Positions 28,467 through 40,930 are shown, numbered from the stretch's first letter. The stretch: 64,000 nt of DNA from Acidovorax soli (GCF_014207955.1 NZ_JACHLK010000002.1:434001-498000), one strand, 5' to 3'. Program-made: numbers and translations. The notes: generated from the letters alone by a model not told the origin.

Positions 28467-29204
28467 TCAGCCCATGTGCAAGCCGCCGTTGACCGAGAAG
28501 TCGGCACCGGTGGCGTAGCCGCCCTCTTCCGAGGCCAGCCAGGCAATGATGGAGGCGATTTCGCTGGGTTCGCCCAGGCGCTTGACGGGCACGGTGGCGA
28601 CGATCTTTTCGAGCACGTCGGGGCGGATGGCCTTGACCATGTCGGTGCCGATGTAGCCCGGGCTCACGGTGTTCACCGTGACGCCCTTGGTGGCCAGTTC
28701 CTGGGCCAGGGCCATCGAGAAGCCGTGCATGCCGGCCTTGGCGGCCGAGTAGTTGGTCTGGCCGGCCTGGCCTTTTTCACCGTTCACGCTGCTGATGTTG
28801 ACGATGCGGCCCCAGCCCTTTTCCACCATGTCGGCCACCACCTGCTTGGTGACGTTGAACATGCTGTTGAGGTTGGTCTCGATCACGGCGTCCCAGTCCT
28901 CACGCGACATCTTGAGGAACATGCGGTCACGCGTGATGCCGGCGTTGTTCACCAGCACGTCGATGCTGCCGTGCTCGGCCTTGGACTTGCTGAAGGCCTC
29001 GACGGTGGAGTCCCAGTCGCCCACATTGCCCACGGACGCGTAGAACGTATAGCCCAGGGCCTTTTGCTCGGCCAGCCACTTGGCGTGATCGCGCGTCGGG
29101 CCGCAGCCCGCAATGACCTTGAAACCCTCTTTGTGCAGGCGCTGGCAGATAGCCGTTCCGATGCCCCCCATGCCCCCGGTGACGTACGCGACTTTCTGGC
29201 TCAT
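28467..29204 (-). CDS. phbB: Acetoacetyl-CoA reductase
   Basis: 245-aa short-chain dehydrogenase. N-terminal Rossmann motif TGGMGGIGTAI, NNAG (VLVNNAGITRDRMFLKM), catalytic Ser in NISSVNGEKGQAGQTNYSAA and the catalytic Tyr/Lys pair in YSAAK. The GQAGQTNYSAAKAG block and CGPTRDH segment are typical of NADPH-dependent PhaB/PhbB, which makes (R)-3-hydroxybutyryl-CoA for PHB synthesis. An AGGAG precedes the ATG. phaA and phaC are not adjacent. With phaZ in the same window it indicates a PHB-accumulating organism. Confidence 0.92.
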   Translation of the reverse strand: MSQKVAYVTGGMGGIGTAICQRLHKEGFKVIAGCGPTRDHAKWLAEQKALGYTFYASVGNVGDWDSTVEAFSKSKAEHGSIDVLVNNAGITRDRMFLKMSREDWDAVIETNLNSMFNVTKQVVADMVEKGWGRIVNISSVNGEKGQAGQTNYSAAKAGMHGFSMALAQELATKGVTVNTVSPGYIGTDMVKAIRPDVLEKIVATVPVKRLGEPSEIASIIAWLASEEGGYATGADFSVNGGLHMG

Positions 29205-29402
29205 GTAATTACTCCTTCTTCATTGATGTGATGCGCTCCATGCCACTCTACCCAAGAAACATGGCGCAATCCTGAAGGAAAACACTGAGCGGGCTTTCTT
29301 TTTGATGCAACAAAGCGTGTGATAGCCTGACGTGTTGCCAGCGCAACGGTGCACCGCAAGGCAGCGCGTTCCGGTGGGGGACAGCCAGGCGCATGCGCCA
29401 TG

Positions 29403-29433
29403 AAAAAAGCCCACAGCGGGTGCTGTGGGCTTT
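29403..29433 (-). terminator. Terminator of the clpS-clpA operon
   Basis: Twelve-bp perfect stem (AAAGCCCACAGC and its complement) with a 4-nt loop, followed on the minus strand by a T run. It lies 20 bases beyond the clpA stop. The 29205-29402 gap up to phbB shows no convincing gene. Confidence 0.88.
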
Positions 29434-29452
29434 GGTCTGGCCAGTGGCTCGC

Positions 29453-31801
<2,349 letters not shown>

Positions 31802-31858
31802 GTGAACTCCTTTGTGCTTGCGTGGAAGGGATAACTGTAGATCGGGATCAAAGACCTG

Positions 31859-32218
31859 TTATTCAACAGGCTCACTGACACATTGCAGCGGGTGCCCGGC
31901 CTTGAGGGCCGCGTCGAGCACCTGTTCGACCTTGGTGGCGGCCACGTCGCGCGAATACACGCCGCACACGCCTTTACCGTCGAGGTGGATCTTGAGCATG
32001 ATCTGGGTCGCCTGCTCCCGGTCCTTGCTGAAGAACTCCTGCAGCACCACGATGACGAACTCCATGGGCGTGTAGTCGTCATTGAGCATGACCACCTGGT
32101 ACATCTGGGGGGGCTGGGTCTTTTGCGTGCGTCTTTCCAGCACGACCGAACCGCCGTCATCCCGCGCAGGCCTGGTGACAGGCGGCGCGGCTTTGGGAGA
32201 AGGTGGTTTTGTTGCCAT
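31859..32218 (-). CDS. clpS: ClpA adaptor protein ClpS
   Basis: 119 aa. It delivers N-degron substrates to ClpAP. The core [22 protein letters not shown] contains the conserved N-end-recognition Asn-Asp-Asp, followed by [25 protein letters not shown]. An extended, Pro-rich N-terminus (~35 residues) precedes the core, as usual. ATG 32218 is chosen; an ATG three codons earlier (32227) is equally in frame. It lies 57 bases before clpA in the same operon. Confidence 0.95.
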   Translation of the reverse strand: MATKPPSPKAAPPVTRPARDDGGSVVLERRTQKTQPPQMYQVVMLNDDYTPMEFVIVVLQEFFSKDREQATQIMLKIHLDGKGVCGVYSRDVAATKVEQVLDAALKAGHPLQCVSEPVE

Positions 32219-32497
32219 GAATTTCATTCTAGCGACCCGCGCGTACCGCTGCCGCAGGAGAAATCTGATGTTGGTCCGTTTTTTTTCAAGGCTGCTCTCA
32301 GCAATATTCCTGCCAGGCCATAACCAGACCTGCGAAACGGTCGGCGCAGGCATATGCAGCGATGGGGCGGTGTGCCATCCCGGAGCTGCATTGCCCATCC
32401 TCCGCAACCTTTGAAACTGGCGCGGCCCAGGCCAGCGCCCCCGCGCAAGGGCCGCCCCGCCGCGCTGGGGACGGCGCGTAGCGACTCAGGGGGTGCC

Positions 32498-35400
32498 TCA
32501 TTCATAAACGACGGTGGCGGAGCCGGCGCCGACCTGGGCGCTCCAGGCGGCCAGCGCGGCATCGCTGGGGTAGAAGCGGCTGCTGTCAGACAGCTGGATC
32601 TCGGCAACGGCCGTGGCACTGCTGGCGGCCCCCTGGGCCGTGCCGGTGCAGCGCAGCCCCATGCGCACGCGCAGGCCGTGCAGCAGATCGCCCTCGGGCG
32701 CCTCTTCCCGGCGCGGTGGGAACTCGCGCAGCAGTTTCTGCACTTCGGGTGCCTTGTCGTTGACCACCACATGCAGGTACTTGCCAAAGCGCGCACGCGC
32801 GCCGGCCAAGTCCCAGACCTGCTGCACCTTCACGCGCAGGCCGCCGCTGAAGTGGTCGAGCTGCAGGCGGCCCATCATCACCACGAACTCGTCGTCCTTG
32901 AGCTGGTTCTTGTAGGTGTTGATCAGCGCCTCGTCGGCCGAGGCCTCGATCACGGCCGACTTGTCGTCGATCTTGAACAGCGCGAGCTTGCCGCGCTGGC
33001 CGTTGATCACCCGCAGGTCGCTGATGATGCCGGCCAGGATCTGCGGCTCGCGGCTGTCGATGAGCTCGTCGATCTGCGTGCGCACGAAGCGGCGCACCTC
33101 CACGGCCACCTCGTCGAACAGGTGGCCCGAGAGGTAGAAGCCCACCGCCGTCTTCTCCAGCGTGAGGCGCTCCTTGATGCCCCAGGGCGTCACATCCACC
33201 AGGTCGGGCTCCTGCGTGCTCGATCCATGGGCATCGTCGCCCATCATGTCGAACAGGCCGCCCTGGTTGACGTTGGCCAGCGAGGCTGCGGCGAAGTCGA
33301 AGGCCCGGTCGATGGAGGCCAGCAGCGAGGCGCGGTTGAGGTTGAGCGAGTCGAAGGCGCCGGCCTTGATGAGGGCCTCCACCGTGCGCTTGTTCATGCG
33401 CGCGCGGTCCACACGCAGGCAGAAGTCGAACAGGCTCTTGAACGGGCCCTTGGTGGAGCCGTTGGGGCCTTCGCCGCGGCCTTCGCGCGCGGCCACGATG
33501 GCCTCGATGGCCGCCTGCCCCCCGCCCTTGACGGCGCCCAGGCCATAGCGGATGACCTTGTCCGTCACCGGCTCGAAGCGGTACATGCCGCGGTTCACGT
33601 CGGGCAGCTCGAAGGTCATGCCGAAGTTCTTGCGCGCGTCCTCGAACAGCACCTTGAGCTTGTCGGTGTCGTCCATTTCCACCGTCATGTTGGCGCAGAA
33701 GAACTCGGCCGTGTAGTGCACCTTGAGCCAGCCCGTGTGGTAGGCCAGCAGCGAGTAGGCGGCAGCGTGCGACTTGTTGAAGCCGTAACCCGCGAACTTC
33801 TCCATCAGGTCGAACACCTCGTCGGCCTTCTCCTCGCTGATGTCCTGCTTGGCGGCACCGGCGCGGAAGATCAGGCGGTGCTCGGCCATCTCCTCGGCCT
33901 TCTTCTTGCCCATGGCCCGGCGCAGCATGTCGGCGCCGCCCAGGCTGTAGCCGCCCAGCACCTGGGCGGTCTGCATCACCTGTTCCTGGTACACCATGAT
34001 GCCGTAGGTCTCGGCCAGCACCTTCTCGACCAGCGGGTGCGGGTACTCCACCACTTCCTTGCCATGCTTGCGGTTCACAAAGCTGGGGATCAGGTCCATG
34101 GGGCCCGGGCGGTACAGCGCGTTCAGGGCGATCAGGTCTTCCAGCCGGCTGGGGCGCGCCTCGCGCAGCATGCCCTGCATGCCGCGGCTTTCAAACTGGA
34201 ACACGGCTTCGGTCTTGCCGTCGGAGAACAGCTTGTAGGTGGGCCCGTCGTCGAGCGGGATGGCCTCGAAGGTGAAGTTCTCCTGGCCCTTGTGGCGCTT
34301 CATGATGAACTCGCGCGCGATCTCCAGGATGGTCAGCGTGGCCAGGCCCAGAAAGTCGAACTTCACCAGGCCGATGGCCTCCACGTCGTCCTTGTCGTAC
34401 TGGCTCACGGCCGATTCGCTGCCGGGCTGCTGGTACAGCGGGCAGAAGTCGGTGAGTTTGCCCGGCGCGATCAGCACGCCCCCGGCGTGCATGCCGATGT
34501 TGCGTGTCATGCCCTCGAGCTGCTGCGCCATTTCGATGACGGTCTTGACGTCCTCTTCCTTGCGCACACGCTCATAGAGCATGGGCTCGAGTTCCAGCGC
34601 GTAGTTGTTCTTGTCGCCGTCCTTCTTGACTTCGGGCGGGTACTGCAGCGTGTACGACATGCCGGGCTTGCCGGGCACGAGCTTGGAGATGCCGTCGCAG
34701 AAGGTGTAGCTCATGTCCATCACGCGGCCCACGTCGCGGATGGCGGCCTTGGCCGCCAGCGTCCCGAAGGTGGCGATCTGGCTCACGGCGTTCTTGCCGT
34801 ACTTGTCCTTCACGTAGTCGATCACGCGGTCGCGGTTGGACTGGCAGAAGTCGATGTCGAAGTCGGGCATGGACACCCGCTCCGGGTTCAGGAAGCGCTC
34901 GAACAGCAGGTTGTATTCGAGTGGATCGAGGTCGGTGATCTTGAGCGCATAGGCCACCAGCGAGCCGGCGCCCGACCCCCGGCCCGGCCCCACGGGGCAG
35001 CCGTTTTCCTTGGCCCACTGGATGAAGTCGCCCACGATGAGGAAGTAGCCCGGAAAGCCCATCTTGAGGATGGTGCCGATCTCGAACTCCAGCCGGTCCA
35101 CATAGCGCTGGCGCTGGGCATCGCGGTCGGCTTCCTTGGGGAACAGCAGCTTGAGACGCTCTTCCAGCCCCTCGAACGAGGCAAAGCGGAAATACTCGTC
35201 GATCGGCATGCCGTTGGGCGTAGGGAAGTCCGGCAGTTGCGGCTTGCCCAGCACCAGCGTGAGGTTGCAGCGCTGGGCGATCTCCACGGTGTTGGCAATC
35301 GCCGAGGGAATGTCGGCAAACAGCGCCTGCATCTGGGCGGAGGACTTGAAGTACTGCTCGCGCGTGAAGCGGCGCACACGGCGCGGGTTGGCCAGGATCT

Positions 35401-36061
35401 CGCCCTCGGCGATGCACACGCGCGCCTCGTGCGCCTCGTAGCCCTCGTCCTCCAGGAACTGCACCGGGTGGGTGGCCACCACGGGCAGGTGCAGGCGCGC
35501 GGCCAACTGGGCCGCGGCCACCACATGGGCCTCGTCGTCGGGGCGGCCGGCGCGCTGCAGCTCGATGTAGAAGCGGTGCGGGAAGATCCCCGCCAGGCGC
35601 AGTGCCAGGCTGGCGGCGCCGGCATCATCGCCCTTGACCAGGGCCTGGCCCACGGGGCCGGCCTGGGCGCCCGAGAGCACGATCAGCCCTTCGGACAGCT
35701 CCTGCAGCCATTCCCAGGTGCAGACGGCGAGGTTCTTGACGATGTTGCGCGTCCAGGCACGGGCCAGCAGTTCCGAGACGTTCAGGTAGCCCTGGCGGTT
35801 CTGGACCAGCACGATCATGCGCGAGGGCGGGGCCGTGCCCTCGCCCTCCAGGTAGATCTCGGCGCCCAGCAGGGGCTTGACGCCCTTGCCGCGGCCTTCC
35901 TTGTAGAACTTGATGGCGCCAAAGAGGTTGTTGAGGTCGGTGATGGCCAGGGCGGGCTGGCCGTCGCCGGCAGCGGCCTTGACCACTTCATCGATGCGGG
36001 TGGTCCCGTCGACGACGGAAAATTCGGTGTGCAGGCGCAGGTGGACAAACATGGGCTCCAT
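32498..36061 (-). CDS. dnaE: DNA polymerase III subunit alpha
   Basis: 1187-aa replicative polymerase of the C family. N-terminal PHP domain (HLRLHTEFSVVDGT, ITDLNNLFG), polymerase core with GPGRGSGAGSLVAYAL and the catalytic aspartates in MPDFDIDFCQSNRD, then the finger region (NKSHAAAYSLLAYHTGWLK), a helix-hairpin-helix (RMNKRTVEALIKAGAFDSL) and an OB domain. The start at 36061 has the second Met four codons on; the longer frame upstream is not conserved. The 279-base gap before clpS (32219-32497) shows no feature. Divergent from bamD. Confidence 0.96.
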   Translation of the reverse strand: MEPMFVHLRLHTEFSVVDGTTRIDEVVKAAAGDGQPALAITDLNNLFGAIKFYKEGRGKGVKPLLGAEIYLEGEGTAPPSRMIVLVQNRQGYLNVSELLARAWTRNIVKNLAVCTWEWLQELSEGLIVLSGAQAGPVGQALVKGDDAGAASLALRLAGIFPHRFYIELQRAGRPDDEAHVVAAAQLAARLHLPVVATHPVQFLEDEGYEAHEARVCIAEGEILANPRRVRRFTREQYFKSSAQMQALFADIPSAIANTVEIAQRCNLTLVLGKPQLPDFPTPNGMPIDEYFRFASFEGLEERLKLLFPKEADRDAQRQRYVDRLEFEIGTILKMGFPGYFLIVGDFIQWAKENGCPVGPGRGSGAGSLVAYALKITDLDPLEYNLLFERFLNPERVSMPDFDIDFCQSNRDRVIDYVKDKYGKNAVSQIATFGTLAAKAAIRDVGRVMDMSYTFCDGISKLVPGKPGMSYTLQYPPEVKKDGDKNNYALELEPMLYERVRKEEDVKTVIEMAQQLEGMTRNIGMHAGGVLIAPGKLTDFCPLYQQPGSESAVSQYDKDDVEAIGLVKFDFLGLATLTILEIAREFIMKRHKGQENFTFEAIPLDDGPTYKLFSDGKTEAVFQFESRGMQGMLREARPSRLEDLIALNALYRPGPMDLIPSFVNRKHGKEVVEYPHPLVEKVLAETYGIMVYQEQVMQTAQVLGGYSLGGADMLRRAMGKKKAEEMAEHRLIFRAGAAKQDISEEKADEVFDLMEKFAGYGFNKSHAAAYSLLAYHTGWLKVHYTAEFFCANMTVEMDDTDKLKVLFEDARKNFGMTFELPDVNRGMYRFEPVTDKVIRYGLGAVKGGGQAAIEAIVAAREGRGEGPNGSTKGPFKSLFDFCLRVDRARMNKRTVEALIKAGAFDSLNLNRASLLASIDRAFDFAAASLANVNQGGLFDMMGDDAHGSSTQEPDLVDVTPWGIKERLTLEKTAVGFYLSGHLFDEVAVEVRRFVRTQIDELIDSREPQILAGIISDLRVINGQRGKLALFKIDDKSAVIEASADEALINTYKNQLKDDEFVVMMGRLQLDHFSGGLRVKVQQVWDLAGARARFGKYLHVVVNDKAPEVQKLLREFPPRREEAPEGDLLHGLRVRMGLRCTGTAQGAASSATAVAEIQLSDSSRFYPSDAALAAWSAQVGAGSATVVYE

Positions 36062-36239
36062 TGTAGAAAGCCCGGTGCATCCCGTAACCGAAACGTTTGC
36101 GACAGGGAGATTCCAGGCCCGAATGCCACCGGTACAATGCCCCGTTGGGTGACCCACCGGGAATGGGCGCGGCAGGGTTGCCGCGCGCTGCAGGTTCCCG
36201 GGAACATTCCGTTTCTTTTTTGCCTGAAAGCTGCTTGCG

Positions 36240-37037
36240 ATGCTTCGTGCCCCACTGCCGTTTATCTCCGCCCTGCTGGCTGCAGGCGTTCTCGCCGGGT
36301 GCTCGACCACCACGGAAGACAAGACCGCCAACTGGAGCCCGAACCGCATCTACTCCGAAGCCAAGGACGAAATGAACTCCGGCGGCTACGACAAGGCCGT
36401 GCCGCTGTTCGAGAAGCTCGAGGGCCGTGCCGCCGGCACGCCGCTGGCCCAGCAGGCCCAGCTGGACAAGGCCTACGCCCACTACAAGGCGGGTGAAAAG
36501 GCCCAGGCCGTGGCCACGCTGGACCGCTTCATGAAGCTGCACCCTGCCAGCCCGGCCCTGGACTATGCGCTGTACCTCAAGGGCCTGGTCAACTTCAACG
36601 ACAACCTGGGCATGTTCTCCTGGCTGTCGCGCCAGGACCTGTCCGAGCGCGACCAGAAGGCCGCCAAGGACTCCTTCGAATCGTTCAGCGAGCTGAGCAC
36701 GCGCTTCCCCGACTCGCGCTACGCGCAGGACGCACGCCAGCGCATGACCTACATCGTGAACTCGCTGGCACAGTACGAAGTGCACGTGGCACGCTACTAC
36801 TACCAGCGTGGTGCCTACGTGGCCGCCATCAGCCGCGCCCAGGTGGCCGTGGCCGATTACCAGGGTGTGCCGGCGGTCGAAGAGGCGCTCTACATCCTCA
36901 TGCAGTCCTACGACGCCCTGGGCATGGCCCAGCTGCGCGACGACACCCGCCGCGTGATGGATGCCTCGTACCCGCAAAGCGAATACACGCGCACCGGCTT
37001 CAAGGGCAAGTCGGATCCATGGTGGAAGTTCTGGTAA
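36240..37037 (+). CDS. bamD: Outer membrane protein assembly lipoprotein BamD
   Basis: 265 aa. Lipoprotein signal with lipobox LAGC (Cys at ~21), then TPR-like helical repeats (NSGGYDKAVPLFEKLEG, YKAGEKAQAVATLDRFM, DSRYAQDARQRMTYI). The YYYQRGAYVAAISRAQ block is characteristic. BamD is the essential lipoprotein of the BAM complex, held at the inner leaflet of the outer membrane, that binds BamA and beta-signals. Length is normal. Confidence 0.94.
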   Translation: MLRAPLPFISALLAAGVLAGCSTTTEDKTANWSPNRIYSEAKDEMNSGGYDKAVPLFEKLEGRAAGTPLAQQAQLDKAYAHYKAGEKAQAVATLDRFMKLHPASPALDYALYLKGLVNFNDNLGMFSWLSRQDLSERDQKAAKDSFESFSELSTRFPDSRYAQDARQRMTYIVNSLAQYEVHVARYYYQRGAYVAAISRAQVAVADYQGVPAVEEALYILMQSYDALGMAQLRDDTRRVMDASYPQSEYTRTGFKGKSDPWWKFW

Positions 37038-37056
37038 GCAGCATCTGACGACCCGC

Positions 37057-39093
37057 TCAGCCCGGGTCTGAACGGGCCGCCAGCAGATCGTCCAGCGCGG
37101 CATCGAAATCTTCCGGCGTCTCCAGGCGCCGCATGGGCGGCAGGGCCCGCAGCAGCCGCTTGCCATAGCCCATGGTGGCCAGGCGCGTGTCGCCGACCAC
37201 CAGCACCCCCCGGTCCGACTCGCGCCGTATCAGGCGGCCGGCCCCCTGCTTGAGCGCCACCGCGGCCTCGGGCACCGAATACTGCTGGAACGAACTGCCC
37301 CCCGCTTCCTCGATGCGCTGGCTGCGCGCCTCGACCAGCGGATCACCCGGCGGCGGGAACGGCAGCTTGTCGATGATGACCAGCTGCAGCGCATCCCCCG
37401 GCACGTCGAACCCCTCCCAGAACGTGGCCGATGCCACGAGAATGCAACCCGCCCCACCGTGCGTGCTGCCTTCGCGAAAGCGCTCCATGAGGCGGCGCTT
37501 GGGCCACTCGCCCTGCACCAGTACCGCGAGGTCCTGGCCGCCACCGAAGCGCTGGTGCAGCAGGTCTCCGATGGTGTTCAGGGCCCTGAGCGTGGTGGTG
37601 AGCACCAGGGTGCGCCCGCCGATGCGCGCTGCAGCGTCGCCGGCCAGGCGCGCGATGGCGGCGCTGTGGGCCGGGTCCGCCGGTTTGGGCAGGTGGCGCG
37701 GCACGTACAGCGCGGCCTGCGTGGCGTAGTCGAAAGGGCTGTCCACGCGCAGGATCTCGGCGCCCTCCAGGCCGCAGCGCTCCACGAACCAGGTCAGGCC
37801 CTCGTCGGCGCCCAGGGTGGCCGAGGTGAAGATCCAGGCACGGCCGCGTTCACCCTCGGGGTCGGGCCACTCGTCATCGCGCGTGCTCTGTGCGGGCTGG
37901 GTCAACAGGCGGGTGCGCATGGCGTGCGCGATGTCCAGCGGTGACTCCACCAGGCGCACCTGGGTGCTGCCGCCCAGATCGATCCAGCGCACCGCCTCCT
38001 GGCTGCAATCGCCCGCGAAGCGGCCCAGGCGGGCCAGCAGCTCGGTGCTGCGCTCGTAGAGCCGTTCCAGATCGGGTGCGGTCTCGCTCAGCTGGTCGAG
38101 CGTCTCCTGCGCCTGGGCGCAGGCGGTGCCCAGCCGGCGCAGCGCGGCGTCCCAGGCGTCGGCCTGTGCGCCCTCGGGGGCGGCCCCGCTCCAGCCGTGC
38201 TTGCCCTGGGCGCTGCCGCCAGCCGCATGCAGTTCGGCCACAGCCTGCTCCACCCTGCCGGCCAGGGCCACCCAGTCGGCCAGGCCGCGGGCATGGTGCA
38301 GGCCGGCGGCGAGCAGGTCGCGCGCAAAGTCGAGCAACTGGCCCGAGGACAGCTGCAGGCCCAGGAACTGCACGCCGGTCTCGCTGATCTGGTGGGCTTC
38401 GTCGAAGACCACCACGCGCACCGTGGGCAGCAACTCGGCCACGCCCGACTCGCGCACCGCCATGTCAGCAAAGAAGAGGTGGTGGTTGATCACCACGATA
38501 TCGGCCGCCAGCGCCTCGCGCCGGGCGATGTTGACATGGCATTCGCGCGCGCGCGGGCAGCTCGCGCCCAGGCAGTTTTCGCGCGTGGAGGTCACCAGGG
38601 GGATCACCGGCGAGCGCTCGTCCAGGCCCGTGAGTTCTGCCAGGTCGCCGCTTCGCGTGCTGTGCGACCAGGCCTCCACCTTGGCCAGCACGCGTGCGAC
38701 ATTACGATCTGTTACCGCGCCGTCCTGGCGGGCCTGCACCATGCGGTGCAGGCACAGGTAGCTGGCCCGGCCCTTGAGCAAGGCGGCGCGCACCGGTACG
38801 CCCAGCACCCCGGCCAGGAGCGGCAGGTCGCGCGCGAACAGCTGGTCCTGCAAGGCCTTGGTGGCCGTGGAGAGCAGCACGCGTTCGCCGCTGAGCAGGG
38901 CCGGGACCAGGTAGGAGAAGGTCTTGCCCACGCCGGTGCCCGCCTCGACCACGAGCAGGCCGCCCTCCTCCATGGTGCGGGCCACGGCGGCGGCCATGCG
39001 GGTCTGGCCTTCGCGCGGGCGGAACTGCGCATCCGCGCGCGCCAGCAGGCCGCCGGGTGCGAACACCTCCTGCACCATCTCGGGCAGCGGCAT
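37057..39093 (-). CDS. DinG/YoaA-type ATP-dependent DNA helicase
   Basis: 678-aa superfamily 2 helicase of the XPD group. Motif I EAGTGVGKTFSYLVPALL, Ia LSTATKALQDQL, II VVFDEAHQISE (DEAH), III FTSATL, VI QGAGRLIRRESDRG. Between I and II sit four Cys (SYLCLHR, then ENCLGASCPRARECH), which would bind the 4Fe-4S cluster of this group. It may resolve R-loops or damaged forks. Size and motif content fit the YoaA/DinG branch; which of the two is uncertain. The ORF is convergent with bamD and 19 bases from it. Confidence 0.88.
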   Translation of the reverse strand: MPLPEMVQEVFAPGGLLARADAQFRPREGQTRMAAAVARTMEEGGLLVVEAGTGVGKTFSYLVPALLSGERVLLSTATKALQDQLFARDLPLLAGVLGVPVRAALLKGRASYLCLHRMVQARQDGAVTDRNVARVLAKVEAWSHSTRSGDLAELTGLDERSPVIPLVTSTRENCLGASCPRARECHVNIARREALAADIVVINHHLFFADMAVRESGVAELLPTVRVVVFDEAHQISETGVQFLGLQLSSGQLLDFARDLLAAGLHHARGLADWVALAGRVEQAVAELHAAGGSAQGKHGWSGAAPEGAQADAWDAALRRLGTACAQAQETLDQLSETAPDLERLYERSTELLARLGRFAGDCSQEAVRWIDLGGSTQVRLVESPLDIAHAMRTRLLTQPAQSTRDDEWPDPEGERGRAWIFTSATLGADEGLTWFVERCGLEGAEILRVDSPFDYATQAALYVPRHLPKPADPAHSAAIARLAGDAAARIGGRTLVLTTTLRALNTIGDLLHQRFGGGQDLAVLVQGEWPKRRLMERFREGSTHGGAGCILVASATFWEGFDVPGDALQLVIIDKLPFPPPGDPLVEARSQRIEEAGGSSFQQYSVPEAAVALKQGAGRLIRRESDRGVLVVGDTRLATMGYGKRLLRALPPMRRLETPEDFDAALDDLLAARSDPG

Positions 39094-39283
39094 CAGGCGG
39101 GCTCCCCGGGGTGTAGCAAGCGCTCCATGCGCGGCACAAGGGTGTGCCGATGAAGCGAAGGGTGGATGGATTTCAAGGGAGGCGCGTGGCAGTCATGGCA
39201 AAAATGCCACAGGCGGGCGGATAATACGCGCATCAGACCCCTCGAACGACAGCCTGGCCCATTGACGCACCACAATCACCAGC

Positions 39284-40144
39284 ATGAGCACCAAAGCGTT
39301 TCGCCTTATCGCCTCCACCGGCATCCACAAGGGTGACCGCGAGTACCAGCAAGACCAGGTCGCCCTGATTGCGCACAGCCGGCACAATGGCTGCGTGCTG
39401 GGCGTCGTGGCCGATGGCATGGGGGGGCGCAGCGGTGGCCGCAAGGCATCCGACCAGGTCATGATGACGGCGCGCCAGCTCTTCGAGCGCTACTCCCCCG
39501 AGACCGATGACGCGGCCGCCATGCTCAAGAGCATGGTGGAAGAAGCGCACATCGTCATCCGCCTCACGGCCATCGCAGCCGAGCAGGAGCCGCACAGTAC
39601 CGTCGCGGCCTTCCTCATCAATCCGCGCGGCGACTGCCACTGGGTGCATGCCGGTGACTCGCGCATCTACCACTTCCAGGGCGCGCGCCTGACGCACCGC
39701 ACCAGCGACCACTCCTATGTGCAGGCCCTGGTGGACCGCGGCGAGCTGACCGAGGCCGAGGCCAACAACCACCCCCATTCCAACATTCTGGTGGGCTGCC
39801 TGGGCACCGAAAGCGACCCACCCATCACAACGCACTTGATTTCCCAGCTGCACCCGGGCGATACGCTCATGGCCTGCAGCGATGGCGTGTGGCACTACTT
39901 CTCGCCCACCGAGCTGGCCTCGGTGGTCGAATCGCTCTCGCCGCGCGAGGCGACCGAGTTCCTGATCGAGAAGGCGCGCACGCGGGCCCGCGGGGGCGGC
40001 GACAACCTGTCGCTGGTCATCGTGAAGATCGAGGCCCTGGTCGAAGAGAAGAAGCCCATGCAGGGCCTGGGCATGGGCGCACGCCCTGCGCCGGCCGTTG
40101 GCGCCCCCGCTGCAGCAGCGGGCACGAGCACCAGCAAGGCCTGA
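39284..40144 (+). CDS. PP2C-family serine/threonine phosphatase
   Basis: 286 aa. PPM/PP2C metal-binding motifs in order: GDREYQQDQ (about 18-26), VVADGMGGRSGG, VHAGDSRIYHF, ACSDGVW and GGDNLSLVIV. All acidic metal ligands are present, so it should be an active Mn/Mg-dependent phosphatase. The C-terminus is a Pro/Ala-rich tail. No kinase gene or FHA protein is next to it. Substrate unknown. The first 190 bases upstream hold its leader and that of the divergent helicase. Confidence 0.88.
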   Translation: MSTKAFRLIASTGIHKGDREYQQDQVALIAHSRHNGCVLGVVADGMGGRSGGRKASDQVMMTARQLFERYSPETDDAAAMLKSMVEEAHIVIRLTAIAAEQEPHSTVAAFLINPRGDCHWVHAGDSRIYHFQGARLTHRTSDHSYVQALVDRGELTEAEANNHPHSNILVGCLGTESDPPITTHLISQLHPGDTLMACSDGVWHYFSPTELASVVESLSPREATEFLIEKARTRARGGGDNLSLVIVKIEALVEEKKPMQGLGMGARPAPAVGAPAAAAGTSTSKA

Positions 40145-40213
40145 CGGCGTGCGACGAGGCGCTTGCCGCCTCGCGCCCGCCATGCGGCGCGAGGCCACCA
40201 AAGATCACCCCCC

Positions 40214-40930
40214 TTAACGGGCCGCGTCCGGGGCTGGCACTGGCAGCGGTGCCGCCGGCTTGCGGCCCGCGGCCGCTGCGGCGGCCTGGTCGCGGGCCAC
40301 GCGGGCGCGGCGCGCCTCAGCGGCCTTCAGTTCCTCGGCATGGCGTTCGCGCGCGCGATCGGCGCGCTGGGCGGTCTCGGCAGCACGCTGGGCCTGTTCG
40401 GCTTCGCGCTGCTGGATGTCCTGGGCGCGCGGGGTTGGCACCACCGGGGTCTTGGGGGTGCGCGGTGGGCGTGGGGCCTGCACATGCGGCTGGCCGCGCA
40501 CGCCGATACCGACCTCTGCGGCCTCCCCCAGCGGGCCGGGTTGGGCACTCTGCTTTTCCGCAATGCTGCGGCGGCGATCGGCGGCCTTTTCCTTGCGCTC
40601 GGCATCGTTGATCTGCATTTCGCGCTTGCGCAGACCCGCCTCGGCTTCGCGCGCACGGTTGCGCGAGGTGCGCAGGCAGTCCTCCACGGCAAAGAGCTTG
40701 TAGCACTCCTTGTCGGCGGCCAGCTGGCGCTCGGCAACGGCCTTGCGCTCTGCCTCGATGTGGGCCCGCTCGGCCTTGCGCTGGGCATGGGCCGCCTTGC
40801 GCTCGGGCGTGGCATCGGGGGCTGCATCATCCTGCGCCAGTGCAGGCGCCAGCAGGCCCGCCTGCACGGCCAGGCACAGCGCGGAAATGAAGAGGAAACG
40901 CCGCATCGTCGTCTTGCTTGTCGTCGTCAT
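40214..40930 (-). CDS. Secreted Arg/Ala-rich coiled-coil protein, unknown function
   Basis: 238 aa. Signal peptide after the basic start (TMRRFLFISALCLAVQAGLL, cleavage near PALAQ). The mature part is mostly charged helix (repeated Ala-Glu-Arg-Lys blocks) with two cysteines in KECYKLFAVEDCLRTSRNR, probably a disulfide. The start ATG overlaps the zapE stop (ATGA), so it is translationally coupled to zapE. Similar Cys-x-coiled-coil secreted proteins follow zapE-like genes in relatives as far as I can recall, but this is not certain. No domain is recognised. Confidence 0.65.
   Translation of the reverse strand: MTTTSKTTMRRFLFISALCLAVQAGLLAPALAQDDAAPDATPERKAAHAQRKAERAHIEAERKAVAERQLAADKECYKLFAVEDCLRTSRNRAREAEAGLRKREMQINDAERKEKAADRRRSIAEKQSAQPGPLGEAAEVGIGVRGQPHVQAPRPPRTPKTPVVPTPRAQDIQQREAEQAQRAAETAQRADRARERHAEELKAAEARRARVARDQAAAAAAGRKPAAPLPVPAPDAAR

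Noticed and set aside
29335-29346. TTGC-CAGC-GCAA palindrome upstream of phbB
   Set aside because: Too weak and too far from the start to call a PhaR operator.
32354-36496. 1380-codon open frame antisense to dnaE
   Set aside because: No domain, biased composition; dnaE on the other strand is certain.
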